Shown here one piece after another: positions 16,278 to 25,195 of a DNA stretch of 36,325 nucleotides. Within the stretch, counting starts at the first letter, position 1. Each line of letters begins with the position of its first letter. Origin of the DNA: Acidimicrobiia bacterium (GTDB lineage: Bacteria > Actinomycetota > Acidimicrobiia > IMCC26256 > PALSA-610); the NCBI GenBank assembly GCA_017882905.1, contig JADGOO010000072.1, forward strand, positions 1 through 36,325, given 5' to 3'. Below the pieces are notes generated by a model that searched no databases, had not been told where the DNA came from, and was given only the letters and a program-made list of their open reading frames with translations. The translations under genes and the position numbers were made by a program.

Positions 16278-16751
16278 ATGCTCCGACGCCGAACCCGTTC
16301 CGCCACCCGACGCACGGCCGCCTTGCTGACCGTAGGATTGCTCGCCGCCGCTGCGCTGGCTGCCTGCTCGAGCTCGGGCACCAATGGTGACGCAACGACC
16401 GGCGCCGGATCGCCACACTCCACGGTGAGCAACCCGGGCCCGAACCTCACCGGCAGCACCGATCCCGGTCCGCACACCACGAGTGGCGGACCGCAGACGA
16501 TCAGCGGTGTGCTCGCAGTGGCCGACGCCCGGTGCGCCCGCCTCACACCTGCTTCGGGCGCCCGCACCTACCAGCTGGCCCTGCCGGCCGGCCTCGCCGT
16601 ATCGGCCGAAGGACTCGCCGACCACGGACGGCTCGTGGCTCGCCCGCGCGACCAGGTGTTCGTCGCGGGCCACACGACAGCAACCGCAGGAACGTGCGGG
16701 ACCGTCGTGTTCCAAGTGAGCCAGATCGTGAGCGTGCAGCCCGCGAGCTGA
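16278..16751 (+). CDS. Small Thr/Gly-rich lipoprotein of unknown function
   Basis: A 157-residue exported protein. A very basic N-terminus (MLRRRTRSATRRT) and hydrophobic core end at ALAAC (Cys30), a lipobox-like site. A low-complexity Ser/Thr/Gly/Pro segment reaches about residue 75. The remaining 80 residues form a small domain with two cysteines (DARCARL and AGTCGTVVF) that could pair, and ends in VFQVSQIVSVQP. I recognise no family. AGGTG precedes the ATG closely. Only 21 bases separate it from the divergent channel-like gene, so the two may be co-regulated. Confidence 0.68.
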   Translation: MLRRRTRSATRRTAALLTVGLLAAAALAACSSSGTNGDATTGAGSPHSTVSNPGPNLTGSTDPGPHTTSGGPQTISGVLAVADARCARLTPASGARTYQLALPAGLAVSAEGLADHGRLVARPRDQVFVAGHTTATAGTCGTVVFQVSQIVSVQPAS

Positions 16752-16759
16752 CGGGCGCG

Positions 16760-18436
16760 TCAGCGACTCAGTGGCTTGTAGTGGATCCGGTGCGGCTGGT
16801 CGGCATCGGTGCCGAGGCGCTTGTGGCGATCGATCTCGTAGTCGGAGAAGTTGCCCTCGAACCACCGCACCTCGCTGTCGCCCTCGAACGCGAGCACATG
16901 CGTGGCGATGCGATCGAGGAACCAACGATCGTGGGAGATCACCACAGCACAGCCCGGGAAGTCGATCAACGCGTCTTCGAGTGACCGCAACGTGTCGACG
17001 TCGAGGTCGTTGGTTGGTTCGTCGAGCAGCAGGACGTTGCCGCCCATCAGCAATGCCTTGGCGAGATGGAGCCGGTTGCGCTCACCACCCGAGAGATCGC
17101 CGACGGCCTTGCCCTGATCCGTGCCCTTGAAGTTGAAGCTCGCGCAGTACGCGCGCCCGTGCACGTCGCGACCGCCGACCTTCAGGTGGTCGACACCACC
17201 CGTGATCTCTTCGTAGACCGTCTTGGAGGCATCGAGCGACTCACGCGATTGATCGACGTACGCGAGCTGCACCGTGGTGCCGACCGTGAGGCGACCGGCG
17301 TCGGGCTGCTCGTCGCCGACCAGCATGCGAAAGAGCGTGGTCTTACCGGCACCGTTGGGGCCGATCACGCCGACGATCCCACCCGGCGGCAGTGTGAACG
17401 ACAGATCGTTGAACAGCAACGTGTCGCCGAACGCCTTCGTGAGCCCTTCGGCTTCCACGACGAGATCGCCCAGCCGGGGCCCGGGCGGGATCGTGATCTG
17501 CAGCTTCTCGGCGCGCCGCTCGGCCGACTCCGACTCGGCCACGAGTCGTTCGAACGCGGTGATGCGCGCCTTGCCCTTCGCCTGGCGCGCCTTGGGCGCC
17601 ATGCGGATCCACTCGAGCTCTCGTTCCAAAGTGCGCCGGCGGGCCTCGTCGCCCTTCTCCTCCTGCGCGAGGCGCTGCTCCTTCTGTTCGAGCCAGCTCG
17701 TGTAGTTGCCCTCCCACGGGATTCCTTGGCCGCGATCGAGCTCGAGGATCCAGCCCGCGACGTTGTCGAGGAAGTAACGATCGTGGGTGACCGCAATGAC
17801 GCAACCCGGGTAGTCGTGCAGGTAGCGCTCGAGCCACGCGACCGACTCGGCATCGAGGTGGTTGGTGGGCTCGTCGAGCATCAACAGGTCGGGGCGCGAG
17901 AGCAGCAGGCGACACAGCGCGACACGGCGACGCTCACCACCCGAGAGCTTGGTGACGTCGGCGTCGTCGGGCGGGAGGCGCAACGCGTCCATGGCGATGT
18001 CGAGCGTGCGATCGAGCTCCCAGCCACTGACCGTGTCAATGCGGTCCTGGAGATCGGACTGCTCCGCGAGCAGCTTGTCGAAGTCGGCGTCGGGCTCCCC
18101 CATCGCGTTGCAGACCTCGTCGAAGCGATCGAGGAGCGCCTTGATCTCGCCGACGCCCTCCATCACGTTGTCGCGCACGTTCTTGTCGGGATCGAGGAGC
18201 GGTTCCTGCGGCAGGTAGCCCACGCGGAAGCCGGGAGTGACGCGGCACTCACCTTGGTACCCGTCGTCCTCGCCGGCGATGATCCGCAGCAAGGTGCTCT
18301 TGCCCGCACCGTTCGCACCCAGCACGCCGATCTTGGCGTCGGGGTACATCGAAAGGCTGATGTTGCGCAGCACTTCCTTGTCGGGCGGGTGCACCCGGCG
18401 CAGGTTCCGCATCGTGAGGATGAACTGATGAGCCAT
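16760..18436 (-). CDS. ettA: Energy-dependent translational throttle protein EttA (ABC-F)
   Basis: A 558-residue ABC-F protein, close to the E. coli EttA length (555). It opens MAHQFILTMRNLRRVHPPDKEVL, typical of EttA. Domain 1 has Walker A GANGAGKST, signature LSGGERRRVAL and Walker B LLMLDEPTNHLD. Between the domains lies the charged P-site tRNA interaction motif, including EEKGDEARRRTLEREL and IRMAPKARQAKGKARI. Domain 2 has GPNGAGKTT, LSGGERNRLHLAK and VLLLDEPTNDLD. There is no membrane domain. The family binds the ribosomal E site and couples initiation to ATP/ADP level. TAAGGT ends eight bases before the ATG, and no Shine-Dalgarno is seen. It is divergent from the DUF885 gene. Confidence 0.96.
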   Translation of the reverse strand: MAHQFILTMRNLRRVHPPDKEVLRNISLSMYPDAKIGVLGANGAGKSTLLRIIAGEDDGYQGECRVTPGFRVGYLPQEPLLDPDKNVRDNVMEGVGEIKALLDRFDEVCNAMGEPDADFDKLLAEQSDLQDRIDTVSGWELDRTLDIAMDALRLPPDDADVTKLSGGERRRVALCRLLLSRPDLLMLDEPTNHLDAESVAWLERYLHDYPGCVIAVTHDRYFLDNVAGWILELDRGQGIPWEGNYTSWLEQKEQRLAQEEKGDEARRRTLERELEWIRMAPKARQAKGKARITAFERLVAESESAERRAEKLQITIPPGPRLGDLVVEAEGLTKAFGDTLLFNDLSFTLPPGGIVGVIGPNGAGKTTLFRMLVGDEQPDAGRLTVGTTVQLAYVDQSRESLDASKTVYEEITGGVDHLKVGGRDVHGRAYCASFNFKGTDQGKAVGDLSGGERNRLHLAKALLMGGNVLLLDEPTNDLDVDTLRSLEDALIDFPGCAVVISHDRWFLDRIATHVLAFEGDSEVRWFEGNFSDYEIDRHKRLGTDADQPHRIHYKPLSR

Positions 18437-18444
18437 GTAGGGCG

Positions 18445-18450
18445 ACCTTA
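18445..18450 (-). promoter_or_regulatory. Candidate -10 TAAGGT for ettA
   Basis: Minus-strand TAAGGT ends eight bases before the ettA ATG, in a 38-bp divergent region. Consistent with leaderless mRNA; inferred. Confidence 0.42.
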
Positions 18451-18460
18451 GTGGTGCGAC

Positions 18461-18466
18461 TAGCGT
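18461..18466 (+). promoter_or_regulatory. Candidate -10 TAGCGT for the DUF885 gene
   Basis: TAGCGT ends eight bases before the ATG at 18475, with no ribosome site between. The identical hexamer precedes the TetR and nrdR genes. Confidence 0.45.
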
Positions 18467-18474
18467 CGCCTTCC

Positions 18475-20193
18475 ATGGCCGCGTCGCCTTCTCCCGTCTA
18501 CGCGATCGCCGACGGCTACATCGACGAGCTCGCCGCACTCGACCCGCTCGAGGCCACCGACATGGGCATCGCGGGCTACGACGACCGGCTGACGGATCTG
18601 TCACCCGACGGCCACGCCGCCGTCGACGCGCTCCGAGCCCGCACGATCGCCGACCTCGACGCGGCGCCGATCGAGAACGACCGCGACGAGGTCGCGCGGG
18701 CGTTCATGCGGGAACGACTCGGGGTTGCACGCGAGCGCTTCGCGGCGGGCGACTACATGCGCGACGTACGCGTGCTCGGCTCTGCGATGGGCGCCACCCG
18801 CTCCTGCTTCGATCTCATGGCCTTCGACGACGATGCGCAATGGGCCACCGCGGCGCGCCGCATGCGGGCCGTGCCCGACGCGCTCGACGGGTGGCGCCGA
18901 TCGCTCTCGGCCGGGATGGCGCAGCACCTCGTGGCAGCCCGTCGCCAAGCCCTCGCCTGCGCCCGCCAGGCGGCCACCTGGAGCGGCGAGGGCGCTCGCC
19001 CCTTCTTCCACGGCCTCGTCGACCGCTACGAGCAGCGGACCGACGCGTCAGCCGCGCTGCTCGGCGAGCTCCGCGCGGCCGCCGACGCGGCCACCGAAGG
19101 CTTCGCGGTCACGGCACGTTTCCTCACCGACGTGTACGCGCCGGCTGCGAGCGAGCGCGATGCGGTCGGTGCCGAGCGCTACGAGCGCGAAGCGCGGGCG
19201 TACCTCGGCGCCACCATCGACTTGAACGAGACCTACGACTGGGGCTGGGCGGAGCTCGGCCGCATCGAAGCGCGCATCGGCGAGGTGTGCGAGGCGATCC
19301 TCCCGGGCAGCGACTTCGCGGGCGCTGTCGCGCATCTGGAAGCCGACCCGGCGTACGTCGTCGACGGCGCCGACGCGTTCCTCGCTTGGAATCAAGACCT
19401 GATCGACCGCACGATCGAGGAGCTGGGCCGCACCCATTTCGACATCGCGCCACCGCTGCGGCGATGCCAGGCAATGATCTGCCCGCCGGGCGGCGCCGCG
19501 GCCATGTACTACACGCAGCCGAGCGAAGACTTCTCGCGCCCGGGCCGCACCTGGTATCCCACGCTCGGCAAGTCGCGCTTCCCACTCTGGGGCGAAGTCT
19601 CGATCTGCTACCACGAAGCGGTTCCCGGCCACCATCTGCAGATCGGCCGCACGGTGCTGCTCGCCGACACGCTCTCGCGATTCCAGCGCCTCGCCGGATT
19701 CGTGTCGGGCCACGGCGAAGGCTGGGCGCTCTACGCCGAACGGCTCATGGAGGAGCTCGGCTACCTGGAAGACCCCGCGTTCGAGCTCGGCATGCTGGCC
19801 GCGCAGGCCATGCGCGCGGTGCGCGTCATCGTCGACATCGGCATGCACCTCGAGCTCACGATCCCGGCGGCTTCCACGTACGAACCGGGCGCGCGTTGGA
19901 CTGCGGAGGTCGCGCTCCCGTTCGTGCTCGAGCGATCGCGGTTCCCCGAGGCGTTCATGCGCAGCGAGGTCGACCGTTACCTCGGCCTACCGGGCCAGGC
20001 GATCAGCTACAAGGTCGGCGAACGAGTGTGGCTCGACTGCCGGGCCGACGCGCAACGCCGTCACGGCGATCAGTTCGACCTCAAGGCGTGGCACTCGTTC
20101 GCGCTCGATCTCGGGGGCTTGGGCCTCGAGACGCTGCGCACGCAGCTCGCTCGCTTCTATCGCCTTAGGCTCCACCGCGATGACCGAACCTGA
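18475..20193 (+). CDS. DUF885 family zinc metallopeptidase-like protein
   Basis: A 572-residue protein of the DUF885 group. The zinc-site motif HEAVPGHH (residues 380-387, HExxxGH form) is followed by a downstream Glu in GHGEGWALYAERLMEELG. PPGGAAAMYYTQPSEDFSRPG and LGLPGQAISYKVG are further family landmarks. The fold is mostly helical and resembles M32-like or related carboxypeptidase families; substrates are largely unknown. No signal peptide is seen, so it is cytoplasmic. The ATG at 18475 is chosen because TAGCGT stands eight bases before it; an in-frame GTG eight codons upstream is possible. It is the first gene of a plus-strand operon, and its end overlaps the next gene by 14 bases. Confidence 0.88.
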   Translation: MAASPSPVYAIADGYIDELAALDPLEATDMGIAGYDDRLTDLSPDGHAAVDALRARTIADLDAAPIENDRDEVARAFMRERLGVARERFAAGDYMRDVRVLGSAMGATRSCFDLMAFDDDAQWATAARRMRAVPDALDGWRRSLSAGMAQHLVAARRQALACARQAATWSGEGARPFFHGLVDRYEQRTDASAALLGELRAAADAATEGFAVTARFLTDVYAPAASERDAVGAERYEREARAYLGATIDLNETYDWGWAELGRIEARIGEVCEAILPGSDFAGAVAHLEADPAYVVDGADAFLAWNQDLIDRTIEELGRTHFDIAPPLRRCQAMICPPGGAAAMYYTQPSEDFSRPGRTWYPTLGKSRFPLWGEVSICYHEAVPGHHLQIGRTVLLADTLSRFQRLAGFVSGHGEGWALYAERLMEELGYLEDPAFELGMLAAQAMRAVRVIVDIGMHLELTIPAASTYEPGARWTAEVALPFVLERSRFPEAFMRSEVDRYLGLPGQAISYKVGERVWLDCRADAQRRHGDQFDLKAWHSFALDLGGLGLETLRTQLARFYRLRLHRDDRT

Positions 20194-20977
20194 GCTCTCC
20201 GGCTGGCAGCGCGACACCTTCACGCACGGACGGGTCACGCGCACTGTCTACCGAGGCGGTTCGGGGCCTGGCGTCGTGGTGATCCACGAGGTCCCCGGCG
20301 TCACGCCGAAGGTCATGGAGTTCGCCCAACGTGTGGTCGATGCCGGGTTCACGGTGGTGATGCCGTCACTCTTCGGCACTCCCGGTAAGCCGATGGGCAT
20401 GCCCTACGTGCTGCGCAGCATCACGGGCGCCTGCGTTTCGCGCGAGTTCCACGCGCTCGCACTGCGGTCCACCTCTCCCATGACCGAGTACTGCCGCGCG
20501 CTCGCGGCCGACCTGCACGAGCGCTGCGGTGGTCCGGGCGTCGGCGCGGTCGGCATGTGCTTCACCGGCAACTTCGCGCTCGCCATGATGGTCGACGACC
20601 GGATGCTCGCGCCGGTGCTGTCGCAACCGTCGTTGCCGTTCCCCGTGAGCGCGGCGCACAAACGCGACCTCAACCTCTCCGAGGTCGACCTCGCGCGCGT
20701 CAAGGAACGAGCCGAGGCCGGCCAGTGCCTGCTCGGCTTGCGGTTCACCAACGACCCGGCAGTGCCGCCGCAGCGCTTCGCACGTCTGCGCGAAGAGCTC
20801 GGCGACCGCTTCATCTCGGTAGAGATCGATTCCTCGAAGGGCAACCCGTGGGGCTTCCCCCGAAGCGCGCACTCGGTGCTCACCGAGCACCTCGTCGACG
20901 AGCCCGGCAACCCCACCCGCGACGCGCTCGAGACCGTGTTGCAGTTCTTCGCCGACCGCTTGCGCCCCGCGGCGTGA
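20180..20977 (+). CDS. Dienelactone hydrolase family protein
   Basis: A 265-residue alpha/beta hydrolase of the dienelactone hydrolase type. Glu37 sits in VVVIHEVPG, the Cys nucleophile is Cys127 in AVGMCFTGNFAL, and candidate acid and base are Asp192 (RFTNDPAVPPQRF) and His231 (PRSAHSVL). The Cys-His-Asp triad and the IHEVPG/GxCxGG-like elbow (here GMCFTG) define the family. Such enzymes open lactones or esters in aromatic degradation, but many relatives have other ester substrates. The start overlaps the DUF885 gene by 14 bases and the end overlaps the methyltransferase start (GTGA), so all three are coupled. Confidence 0.87.
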   Translation: MTEPELSGWQRDTFTHGRVTRTVYRGGSGPGVVVIHEVPGVTPKVMEFAQRVVDAGFTVVMPSLFGTPGKPMGMPYVLRSITGACVSREFHALALRSTSPMTEYCRALAADLHERCGGPGVGAVGMCFTGNFALAMMVDDRMLAPVLSQPSLPFPVSAAHKRDLNLSEVDLARVKERAEAGQCLLGLRFTNDPAVPPQRFARLREELGDRFISVEIDSSKGNPWGFPRSAHSVLTEHLVDEPGNPTRDALETVLQFFADRLRPAA

Positions 20978-22170
20978 CCGACGACGCCGACGTCCTGCCG
21001 GGCGCACCGCAGCCCGCCGAGACCATCGAGATCGACGCCGAGCGGGTGGTCGCGGGTGGTGCCGCGCTGGGCCACCTCGACGACGGGCGCGTCGTGCTCA
21101 TCGCGGGCGCACTCCCCGGCGAGCGCGTGGTCGCGACCGTCACGCGCACGCGACGCGATGTGGTGTTCGCCGACACGGTCGACGTGCTGAGCGCATCGGG
21201 TGACCGGATCGCACCCCCGTGCCCGTTCGTGGCCGCCGGCTGCGGAGGCTGCGACTGGCAACACGTGCAGCCGGATGCGCAGAGCCGACTCAAGCGCGAC
21301 ATCGTGATCGACGCACTGCGCCGGCTCGGCCGCGTGCCCGACGCCGAAGCGCGGGTGGCCGCGCCGATCGGTCTCTCCGCCACCGGCTACCGCACCACAC
21401 TGCGCGGCCTCGTCGACGGCGAAGGCCGCGTCGCGTTGCGCCGTGCCGCATCGCACGAACCCGTCACGATCTCGAGCTGTCTGGTCGCGCACCCGCTCGT
21501 CGACGACGTGATCCTTCACGCGCGCTTTCCCGGCGCACGCGAGGTGACGATTCGAGCCGGCGCGCGCACCGGCGAGCGCCTGGTCGCGATCGACGGCGGC
21601 CGAGCGCGCGCCCGCGGCCTCGCCGCCGACGTGCGCCGCGACGAGTACCACGAGATCGTCGATGGCGTGCACTTCCGCATCTCGGCGCGCGCCTTCTTCC
21701 AACCGCATGCCGACGCACCCGCCGCGCTGGCACGCATCGTGCGCCAGTACGCGGGGACGCCCGGCGCGCTCGCCGACCTCTACTGCGGTGTCGGCTTGTT
21801 CGCGGCGCTCGTGCCCGCCGGGCGGGTGGTAGCGATCGAGTCGAACACGACGTCGGCGCGTGATGCGCAACACAACCTCGCCGCGCACCCCAACGCACAG
21901 GTGCGTGCCGTCGCCGTCGAGGGTGCGCGGCTGCGGGGCATCGACGTAGTGATCGCCGATCCGGCGCGGGCCGGCCTCGGCGCGCAAGCAGTCGAGGTGA
22001 TCGCCGCGAGTGGCGCGCAGACCGTCGTGCTCGTGAGCTGTGACGTGGCCGCGGCCGGTCGCGACATCCGCCTGCTCAGCGACGCAGGGTTCGCACTCGA
22101 ACAGGCGACGCCACTCGATCAGCTTCCCAACACATCACACGTGGAAGTGGTCAGCGCGCTCCGGCGTTGA
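20974..22170 (+). CDS. TrmA/RlmD-family RNA m5U methyltransferase with 4Fe-4S motif
   Basis: A 398-residue class I SAM-dependent RNA methyltransferase. An N-terminal TRAM-like OB region (about 15-75) is followed by four Cys at 83, 90, 93 and 169, spaced as in the 4Fe-4S cluster of RlmD/RumA. The SAM motif is DLYCGVGLFA (268-277), then DPARAG (329-334), catalytic Cys356 in VLVSCDVAAAGRD, and the general base Glu391 in NTSHVEVV. It should methylate C5 of a uridine, most likely in 23S rRNA; a tRNA target cannot be excluded. The GTG start overlaps the preceding stop. Convergent with carD, 16 bases apart. Confidence 0.92.
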   Translation: MTDDADVLPGAPQPAETIEIDAERVVAGGAALGHLDDGRVVLIAGALPGERVVATVTRTRRDVVFADTVDVLSASGDRIAPPCPFVAAGCGGCDWQHVQPDAQSRLKRDIVIDALRRLGRVPDAEARVAAPIGLSATGYRTTLRGLVDGEGRVALRRAASHEPVTISSCLVAHPLVDDVILHARFPGAREVTIRAGARTGERLVAIDGGRARARGLAADVRRDEYHEIVDGVHFRISARAFFQPHADAPAALARIVRQYAGTPGALADLYCGVGLFAALVPAGRVVAIESNTTSARDAQHNLAAHPNAQVRAVAVEGARLRGIDVVIADPARAGLGAQAVEVIAASGAQTVVLVSCDVAAAGRDIRLLSDAGFALEQATPLDQLPNTSHVEVVSALRR

Positions 22171-22186
22171 CCCGCGCGGTCTGCGA

Positions 22187-22666
22187 TCAGGTGAGCGCGG
22201 CGGAGAGCTTCGCGAGCGCTTCGTCTTCGCTCACGTCGAGCGCGAACGACAGCTCGGAGACGAGCACCTGACGGGCCTTCATCAGCATTGACTTCTCGCC
22301 GGCCGACAAGCCCTTCGAGAGCTCGCGCAATGCCAAGTTCCGCACGACTTCGGCGACCTGGTACACGTCGCCCGACTTGAGCTTCTCCTGGTGGTTCTTG
22401 AACCGTCGGCTCCAGTTCGTGGGCTCGCGCACGTCCTTCTTGCCGAGCAGCTGGAACAGATCGTCGACGTCTTCGGCGGAGATCGGCGGACGCATGCCGA
22501 CCTCTTCCGCCTTGGTGATCGGGACCTTGATCACGAGGTCGCTGCTCGCGACCCGCAACACGAACACCTCGGTGTTCGTGCCGTTGATCGGGAGCTTTTC
22601 CTTCTTCTCGATCACCGCAGCACCGTGATGCGGGTACACGACGCGGTCGCCGACCTTGAAACCCAT
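22187..22666 (-). CDS. carD: CarD family transcriptional regulator
   Basis: A 159-residue CarD/CdnL protein, close to the mycobacterial length. It begins MGFKVGDRVVYPHHGAAVI, the RNA-polymerase-interacting Tudor-like domain (about 1-55). The DNA-binding helical domain follows, with KKDVREPTNWSRRFKNHQEK including the conserved Trp that wedges into the -10 upstream edge. It binds the polymerase beta subunit and stabilises open complexes, notably at rRNA promoters. GGGAGAG precedes the ATG by about three bases. In mycobacteria ispD follows carD; here a methyltransferase gene converges instead. Confidence 0.95.
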   Translation of the reverse strand: MGFKVGDRVVYPHHGAAVIEKKEKLPINGTNTEVFVLRVASSDLVIKVPITKAEEVGMRPPISAEDVDDLFQLLGKKDVREPTNWSRRFKNHQEKLKSGDVYQVAEVVRNLALRELSKGLSAGEKSMLMKARQVLVSELSFALDVSEDEALAKLSAALT

Positions 22667-22764
22667 GACTCTCCCGAAACGTGCCGCAAGACGGCGGAAC
22701 CAGCCATGATACCAGCCGCGAACGCACCCTCTCGCAGGGGCCCGCTCCCCGCCGCCGAAGCGAA

Positions 22765-23217
22765 TCAGCCGCCGTGCGCGCGCTTGGCCTCGACCCATGC
22801 CGTCACGACCGGAGCGAAGTTCGCCGGGTTGTAGGCGTCCTCCTCGTACGACCACTGGTGGTCGCCCGCGTAGTGCAGCACGGTGATGTTCGCGGCTTCG
22901 TACACCTGACCGTCGCCCGGGTCGTCGAAGCGGTTCTCGATCTGGCAGATCCACCAGCCGCGCTCCTCGTCGCACACGCACCAGTCGTGGGGGAACGCGC
23001 GCATCTCGGAGTTGGGCCACTGCGCCATCGTCTCGCTGATCCACGTCGCGATCTGCTCGCGGCCGTGCATCAACCCGTAGTGGTGCTCGTTGTAGTCGGC
23101 GTCCTCGGTGAACTGGTCGGCCCACAGCTGCCAGTTCCCCGTGCGCGCCGCCTCTTGGGCCGTCGCGACGTAGCGATCGTGTGCCTCCTGCAGCTCTTCA
23201 CGCGTCCACTTGCCCAT
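22765..23217 (-). CDS. SnoaL-like (NTF2-fold) protein
   Basis: A 150-residue protein with the pattern of the SnoaL/NTF2-like cone fold. An N-terminal helix (EELQEAHDRYVATAQEAARTGNWQLWADQF) leads into FTEDADYNEHHYGLMHGREQIATWI, then strands with WWICQIENRF and ANITVLHYAG, and a C-terminal YNPANFAPVVTAWVEAKRAHG. Homologues include isomerases, cyclases and ligand-binding proteins. The catalytic residues are not diagnostic. It lies 27 bases behind the amine oxidase gene on the same strand, so the two are probably one transcript; a role in processing the aldehyde product is conceivable but unproven. AAAGG precedes the start. Confidence 0.78.
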   Translation of the reverse strand: MGKWTREELQEAHDRYVATAQEAARTGNWQLWADQFTEDADYNEHHYGLMHGREQIATWISETMAQWPNSEMRAFPHDWCVCDEERGWWICQIENRFDDPGDGQVYEAANITVLHYAGDHQWSYEEDAYNPANFAPVVTAWVEAKRAHGG

Positions 23218-23244
23218 CTCGAAAGCCTTTCGTCGGGAGTGCGA

Positions 23245-25137
23245 TCAGTCGTGACAATGCCCGGCCGGGCTCGGTGGCACGTCGAGCGCCGGGTTGCGGT
23301 CGAAGAAGCCGACCGGCTGCAACAAGAAGCCCGTGTACTCCACGGGCATCACCGGCCAGTCTTCAGGCCGGGGAAAGTGCGTGACACCGAAGCTGTACCA
23401 GAGCACGATGTCTTCGTCGACGAGCTCGCGATCGGCCGCGATCCAGCTCGGCAGGCCGTCACCACCGGAGCTCTGGTTCGGGTACTCGCCGGCGCCGCGC
23501 CGTTCCTCGCGGTCGTACTTGGTGACCCACAGGTTGTGCTGCGAGAACGCCGCGCGTCGGCCGACCGACGACTCCTCGTGGGCCAGCATCGTGGGCGTGC
23601 TCATCGTGGGCACGAGCTTGTAGCCGACGGGTTGCCCGAGACCGTTGCGCACCGACTCGTTGACGACCCGCCACGTGCGCGACATCGGCGGGTTCACCTC
23701 GCGCACGGCCGTGGATTCGCGTTCGAGCAGCGTGCGCTTGGCGCGAAACGCGTTGCGCCACGGGTTGTCGGGGCCTTCGGGGAGCGGCTCCGCTTCGACC
23801 TCGTACACGCGGTTCGCGGTGCCCTCCACGTCGAGGTCGAGGCGCACGTTGAACAGATGCTGATGGTTCGGCGCGTACACGCCGGGCGCGACCTCGACGC
23901 CGAACTCGCAGACGCCGCCGGGAGGGATCGCGCCGACCGACATGATGCCGGTGAGCTTCACCTCGAGCTGGACGTTGCCATCGAGGTAGAGGTACCAGAA
24001 GAACCCGTACTCGTAGTTGCCGACCGTGGCGAAGTTCGAGATCACGAGCCGGCGACTTCTGCGGACCTCGCTCGTACCGCCCATGAGGTCGACGTGCTTC
24101 CACAGCACGCCGTAATCCTCTTCGTGCATGCAGATCGCGTTCTTGATCACCCAGGCGTGCCCGTGCTCCGACGCGAGCGTGCCGTCGAAGTAGTGGATCT
24201 CGCCGAGGCAGTCGCAGCCGAGCTGGAGGGACTGCGTCATGCGACCGAGACCCCACTCCCCGGCGTCGAACGCGTTCTTCCAGCCGTGGAGCTCGCCCGG
24301 GTCGCCGTACGGCACGACCATCTCGGTGACCGACGCGCGGTGCAGGATCGACCGACCGTCGTAGCAGACCTGGTGCAGCACAAGGCCTTCGTACGGGTCG
24401 AAGGCCACGCGCACCGACCACTTCTGCCATTCGACGAGGTTGCCGGTGACGGTGAAGCTCGGGCCTTCGGGTTGGGTGATGTCGATCGGCTTGAGGTCGG
24501 CGCGCAACGGCTGGTGGTCGGCGGCGAAGTAGCGCGCGTGCTGTTGCGGCATCGCCACGACGCCGTGGTCGATGACCTCGATCACCTCGTTGCGCCCCAT
24601 GTCGAAGTGCACGATCAATCCCTCGACGGGTCGCGCGTAGCCGTTGTCGGTGGCGTACTCGCGCACGAACGAGATGCAGCGAGAGATGCGGCGATTGTCC
24701 TCGGCCGGATAGTCGAACGTGCCCGCCGGCCAGGGGTCGATCTGCACGGTGTCGAGGTCGGTGATGCCCCGACGCGCGAGCGCGGCGATGTACTCCGGGT
24801 GCTGCTTCGTGGTGAAGATCGCGTTCGCCGCTTCGTGCATGAGCAGAGCGGGCCGAACGCCTTCGACCACACGCCATTCGCGCACGTCGCCCTTGCTCAC
24901 CGAGACCACCGCTTCGACCACACCGAGCTCGGGGCCGGGCACGATCTGGGCCCGCACCTCGCGGTCGATCGGATCCCCCGTTCGCCACGCGGCAAGCACG
25001 GCCTTGTCGGGTTCGTGCAACACGATGTGCGCGAACAGCGCACCCTTCGGGACGTCGCCGGTCGCCTTCAGGATCTCGACGGCGCGGGTGATCTCATCGC
25101 CCGTGAGCATGGCCAACGGATGGTCGATTGCTCCCAT
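23245..25137 (-). CDS. Copper-containing primary amine oxidase
   Basis: A 630-residue quinoprotein, normal length for bacterial copper amine oxidases. The topaquinone precursor is Tyr375 in TVGNYEYG (371-378). The catalytic base is Asp291 in NAFDAGEWGLG. Copper ligands are His425 and His427 in PNHQHLFN and His587 in GVTHFPRPEDWP. N-terminal N2/N3-like domains occupy about 1-200. The enzyme oxidises a primary amine to aldehyde, ammonia and hydrogen peroxide; aromatic monoamines or histamine are usual substrates in actinobacteria. No signal peptide is visible. TACAGT ends seven bases before the ATG at 25137 and no ribosome site is seen. The SnoaL-like gene follows. Confidence 0.95.
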   Translation of the reverse strand: MGAIDHPLAMLTGDEITRAVEILKATGDVPKGALFAHIVLHEPDKAVLAAWRTGDPIDREVRAQIVPGPELGVVEAVVSVSKGDVREWRVVEGVRPALLMHEAANAIFTTKQHPEYIAALARRGITDLDTVQIDPWPAGTFDYPAEDNRRISRCISFVREYATDNGYARPVEGLIVHFDMGRNEVIEVIDHGVVAMPQQHARYFAADHQPLRADLKPIDITQPEGPSFTVTGNLVEWQKWSVRVAFDPYEGLVLHQVCYDGRSILHRASVTEMVVPYGDPGELHGWKNAFDAGEWGLGRMTQSLQLGCDCLGEIHYFDGTLASEHGHAWVIKNAICMHEEDYGVLWKHVDLMGGTSEVRRSRRLVISNFATVGNYEYGFFWYLYLDGNVQLEVKLTGIMSVGAIPPGGVCEFGVEVAPGVYAPNHQHLFNVRLDLDVEGTANRVYEVEAEPLPEGPDNPWRNAFRAKRTLLERESTAVREVNPPMSRTWRVVNESVRNGLGQPVGYKLVPTMSTPTMLAHEESSVGRRAAFSQHNLWVTKYDREERRGAGEYPNQSSGGDGLPSWIAADRELVDEDIVLWYSFGVTHFPRPEDWPVMPVEYTGFLLQPVGFFDRNPALDVPPSPAGHCHD

Positions 25138-25144
25138 GCCGACG

Positions 25145-25150
25145 ACTGTA
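25145..25150 (-). promoter_or_regulatory. Candidate -10 TACAGT for the amine oxidase gene
   Basis: Minus-strand TACAGT with a 7-base gap to the ATG; the same hexamer precedes the gene starting at 28622. Leaderless transcription inferred. Confidence 0.42.
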
Positions 25151-25195
25151 GATGGGCCGGTCGACACTGCGCAGATGCGCGCGCCGAAGCGGCGC

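Noticed and set aside
20404-21987. A 527-codon minus-strand frame opposite the dienelactone hydrolase and methyltransferase genes
   Set aside because: Arg/Ala/Asp-rich with no motif, while the plus strand has complete catalytic residues in both genes.
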